64,000 nucleotides of DNA from assembly GCF_023155095.1 (NCBI RefSeq), contig NZ_JAKNDA010000004.1, forward strand, positions 1 to 64,000, read 5' to 3'. Positions within the stretch are counted from its first letter, which is position 1. The number at the start of each line of letters is the position of its first letter. The notes beneath the pieces are model-generated. The model was not told where the DNA came from, did no database searches, and was given only the letters and a program-made list of their open reading frames with translations. Below, piece after piece: positions 61,359 through 64,000 of this stretch. This DNA is from Idiomarina aminovorans. GTDB lineage: Bacteria > Pseudomonadota > Gammaproteobacteria > Enterobacterales > Alteromonadaceae. Both the position numbers and the translations under genes were made by a program.

Positions 61359-61565
61359 AGCTTAAACGAGCTTCCTTTCAATAATTATTGCTTCCTCGTT
61401 TTCCGTAGCCAAAGATATCGATACGGAGGTTTTAATCCAAAAGATGCAAATGGCAACCCTATTGAAATACAGTGGCCACCAAACTTACCGGTAGTTGATA
61501 ACTTTATTCGTTGCTTTGATCAGCCTTATGCCGACGTTTACGCCGGATGCACTGAGGAAAAATGA
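61359..61565 (+). pseudogene. Orphan coding remnant (3' end of an unrecognised gene)
   Basis: A 68-codon open stretch bounded by stops and lacking ATG, ending YGGFNPKDANGNPIEIQWPP then NLPVVDNFIRCF and DQPYADVYAGCTEEK. The composition looks like a real protein C terminus (Pro, Asn, Gly turns, two Cys), but I do not recognise the family. It lies between the PAS-GGDEF-EAL gene and a convergent lipoprotein gene, in a 296-bp gap without other content. Probably left over from a rearrangement; chance cannot be excluded. Confidence 0.35.
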
Positions 61566-61584
61566 GCTCGGTTCATTACCATGC

Positions 61585-62259
61585 TTAATAATGAATGATC
61601 ATAAATTCGCACCCTTCGGTTAGCATTTTATTACTGCTTTTAGTGACAACAATTTTGTCCGCCGTTTTCATACCTGCGTAGGTTTTTACGGATACTTTGG
61701 CAAGCCTCAACGTAACGGGGCTTTCTAAACTCTCGAAATTGGCATAAATAGTGTCAGGTAAAACAGATTTATAGCTTCCAGTGTAAGAAGTGATTTTCTC
61801 AGCCTCTACATCAATATTGAGTCGCTTATTGCTTTTAAATTCAAGGATCATACGTTGATTATTGCAGGTCTGGGCATTTCCACGAAGAACAGGCGGAAGC
61901 TTTAATTCAGGCGCGTTACCTCGCACATAGAGTCCAACATTCCGGCCTTTATAATAATGCTTTTGCTGATAAAGTTTTTGATAGCTTATCGAACCCAGTT
62001 TTTGTTGCCGAATAACTTGCTCAAGTTGATTAAAAAACTTGAGGTTTTCATTTGCCGGGTTCGTTGCCACCACAACATCCGGGAACGCTTCGGGGATCAT
62101 TACACCTGAGGTGGTTTTAACTTTGAATCCATTATCCGATAAAGCCGTTATCAATTTTTCCCGGTCATATTGCGACAACCGTTCCGTTGTTAAAAATACA
62201 GTCGGTGAGGAACAACCTATTAATAAAGAAAACGCACTGAGTAAAAGAAACCATTTCAT
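61585..62259 (-). CDS. Lipoprotein of unknown function
   Basis: From ATG 62259 (224 residues) it begins MKWFLLLSAFSLLIGCSS, a lipoprotein signal with lipobox LIGC. An ATG 14 codons further upstream adds a basic tail and is less likely. The mature part has basic, lysine-rich regions and two further cysteines (QTCNNQ and EGCEFM). The phrase LTALSDNGFKVKTTSG-like (LITALSDNGFKVKTTSGVMI) suggests an alpha/beta domain. I do not recognise the family. Confidence 0.75.
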   Translation of the reverse strand: MKWFLLLSAFSLLIGCSSPTVFLTTERLSQYDREKLITALSDNGFKVKTTSGVMIPEAFPDVVVATNPANENLKFFNQLEQVIRQQKLGSISYQKLYQQKHYYKGRNVGLYVRGNAPELKLPPVLRGNAQTCNNQRMILEFKSNKRLNIDVEAEKITSYTGSYKSVLPDTIYANFESLESPVTLRLAKVSVKTYAGMKTADKIVVTKSSNKMLTEGCEFMIIHY

Positions 62260-62400
62260 TTTTCGACATCCCTGTATCCATCTTAATGATTTTACTTTCA
62301 CAATCTGTTACAAATTAGTCAACAAATAATTAAAGACTACCCTCAACAGGCAGGATAGTCCCCGTTATTATATTAGAGTCATTTTTTAAAGGATATTTTA

Positions 62401-64000
62401 TGAAGAAGTTATTACTCGCAAGCGCTATTAGTAGTGCTTTATTAGCCGCAGGTTGCAGTCAACCGGCAACAGAGACCAGCACAGTACAACCGGCGGTAGC
62501 CGGTGAGGTAATTAAAAGTCCGAACGACCAACGCGAATACCGCGTGGTGACTCTGGATAACAATATTGAAATTATGCTGGTATCTGATCCTAATACGGAC
62601 AAGTCGGCAGCCGCTTTAAGTGTAGGTGTTGGTTTGTTGCAGGACCCGGAAGCTCAACAGGGGATGGCGCACTATCTTGAGCATATGTTGTTTTTGGGAA
62701 CTGAAAAATACCCCGATACAAACGAATACAGCGAATTTATGAGTAATAATGGCGGCAGCCAGAACGCTTCTACCTGGCTGGACATTACCAACTACATGTT
62801 TAAAGTGAATAACGATGCCTACAACGAAGGACTCGATCGTTTTTCAGACTTTTTTAAAGCCCCTAAGCTGTACCCTGAGTACGTGGACAAAGAACGTAAT
62901 GCTGTTAACGCTGAATGGTCTATGCGCCGCGAAATGGACTTTTTTGGTCAGTTTAAATTAGGCCGTTTACTGTTAGGTGAACATCCCTCTAACCGCTTCC
63001 TTATCGGCAACCTGGATAGCTTGAGCGACAAAGAAAACAGCAAGTTGCATGAAGAAACGGTCGATTTTTATAACCGTTTTTATTCGTCTAATATCATGAA
63101 GGTTGCCATGATCAGCAACCGTTCGTTAGAAGACATGGAAGCGCTTGCCCGTAAACACTTTGCCAGTATTGAGGATGACAGCATTGACGAGCCGGAAGTC
63201 ACTGCACAGATTAACTTTGATGATGTAGGCAAAAAACGCATTCATTACGTACCCAACGAAGACGTCAAACAGCTGAAGCTGGAATTTATCATTAACGATA
63301 ATCAGGACCAGTTTGCCGTTAAGCCTAACCGTTATGTCAGCTACCTGCTTGGTTCAGAGATGCCGGGTACGCCAGCGCAACAACTAAAAGACGCAGGCCT
63401 GATTGCCAATTTGAAGGCCTCTGCCCAGCCGACCTTTTACGGCAACTACGGCACGCTGACATTGAACATTGAGCTAACCAATGCTGGTATGCAACAGCGT
63501 GAAGATATTGTTGCGCTTGTTATGCAGTACATTGATAAAGTCCGTGCTGAAGGCGTAGATGAGAAGTACTTTAACGAAATAAAAACCAGCCTGAGTAACC
63601 GCTTCCGCTTCTTAGAAAAAGGCGATGAATTCAGCTACGTTTCTAACTTAGCTCAAACGATGCAAAACTTCCCTGCGGAATACGCTATCAGCGCGCCTTA
63701 TGAATACCAGGCGTTTGATCCTGAAGCCGTCCGCTCGGTATTGTCACAGCTGACACCGCAACGGCTCCGCATTTGGTACATAAGCCAGGACGAACCACAC
63801 GACAGTCAGCTTGATTTTTATGAGGGTAAATACAAAGTTGCTGATATTCCGCAAGAGGAAATTGCCAGCTGGGATCAAGAGCCTCAAATGGCTATTAACT
63901 TGCCTAAAGTCAATACACTACTGCCTGAAAACTTTGCCATTAAGCAAAATGAAGCCTTTGATAAGCCCAAAGTGGTTATTGAAGACAACGGTATTCAGGT
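62401..64000 (+). CDS. M16 zinc peptidase (pitrilysin/insulysin type), lipoprotein, 3' end missing
   Basis: The frame runs from ATG 62401 to the window edge without a stop (533 codons seen; the full family is about 900-960 residues). It begins MKKLLLASAISSALLAAGCS, a lipoprotein signal with lipobox AAGC. The inverted zinc site HxxEH is HYLEH in MAHYLEHMLFLGTEKYP, with the distal glutamate in ERNAVNAEWSMRREM. The region NNGGSQNASTWLDITNY is typical of pitrilysin. It degrades peptides, probably in the periplasm. Spaced 141 bp from the divergent lipoprotein gene. Confidence 0.93.

Overview
The window is about 64 kb of a gammaproteobacterial chromosome, most likely from the Alteromonadales and probably Idiomarina or a close relative. 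The reasons are gene content and order typical of that group (efp-epmA with divergent epmB, cutA-dsbD, aroQ-accB-accC-prmA-dusB-fis, argD-astA-astD, rpe-trpS-pabA), intermediate base composition, and several secreted or lipid-anchored peptidases. This placement is an inference; no database search was possible. Almost everything is housekeeping core. No CRISPR array, prophage, intact insertion sequence or toxin/immunity cassette is visible.

Layout. 1-600: the 5' end of a 16S rRNA gene on the minus strand with two tandem promoters and a boxA. 0.6-8 kb: trmA, a MerC-domain membrane protein under a near-perfect Zur operator, the EF-P modification set (efp, epmA, epmB), and groSL with a textbook heat-shock promoter. 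8-20.5 kb: a plus-strand run of cutA-dsbD, aroQ-accBC-prmA, dusB-fis, purH-(methyltransferase-like lipoprotein)-purD and an EAL-CBS-GGDEF protein. 20.6-25.3 kb: a divergent Nramp-like transporter, an acyl-CoA transferase/GNAT fusion in an operon with a histone-deacetylase-type deacetylase, a decayed SLC1 symporter fragment and twin tRNA-Gly genes. 25.3-34.5 kb: BCCT transporter, orn, rsgA-psd-GDPD and an RND efflux pair. 34.5-45.6 kb: hemE, nudC, rsd, an FKBP isomerase, a WD40-like lipoprotein with slyX, prkB, rlmJ-osmC and argD-astA-astD. 45.9-56.8 kb: PilZ and HDOD proteins, rpe-trpS-pabA, prlC, a DPP-IV-like lipoprotein and gor. 56.9-61.6 kb looks like an accessory insertion: a chemoreceptor, a relic of an ISAs1-type transposase, a PAS-GGDEF-EAL protein and an orphan coding remnant. 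The window ends inside an M16 (pitrilysin-type) peptidase gene.

How the parts work together. Stable RNA and translation are well represented: rRNA, tRNA-Gly, EF-P and its lysylation enzymes, trmA, rlmJ, prmA, dusB, rsgA, trpS and fis. Three stable-RNA promoters share one unusual architecture (TTGACG, 16-bp spacer, TAGAAT or TAAAAT, GC-rich start). Three c-di-GMP proteins (EAL-CBS-GGDEF, PilZ, PAS-GGDEF-EAL) sit next to motility or stress genes (chemoreceptor, HDOD). Amino-acid catabolism (ast genes, peptidases) fits a protein-degrading marine heterotroph.

The best candidates for little-described biology are the acyl-CoA transferase/GNAT plus deacetylase operon (a possible acylation/deacylation switch), the Zur-controlled MerC protein, the Nramp homologue lacking the usual metal-binding residues, and the purH-purD operon interrupted by a lipoprotein methyltransferase homologue.
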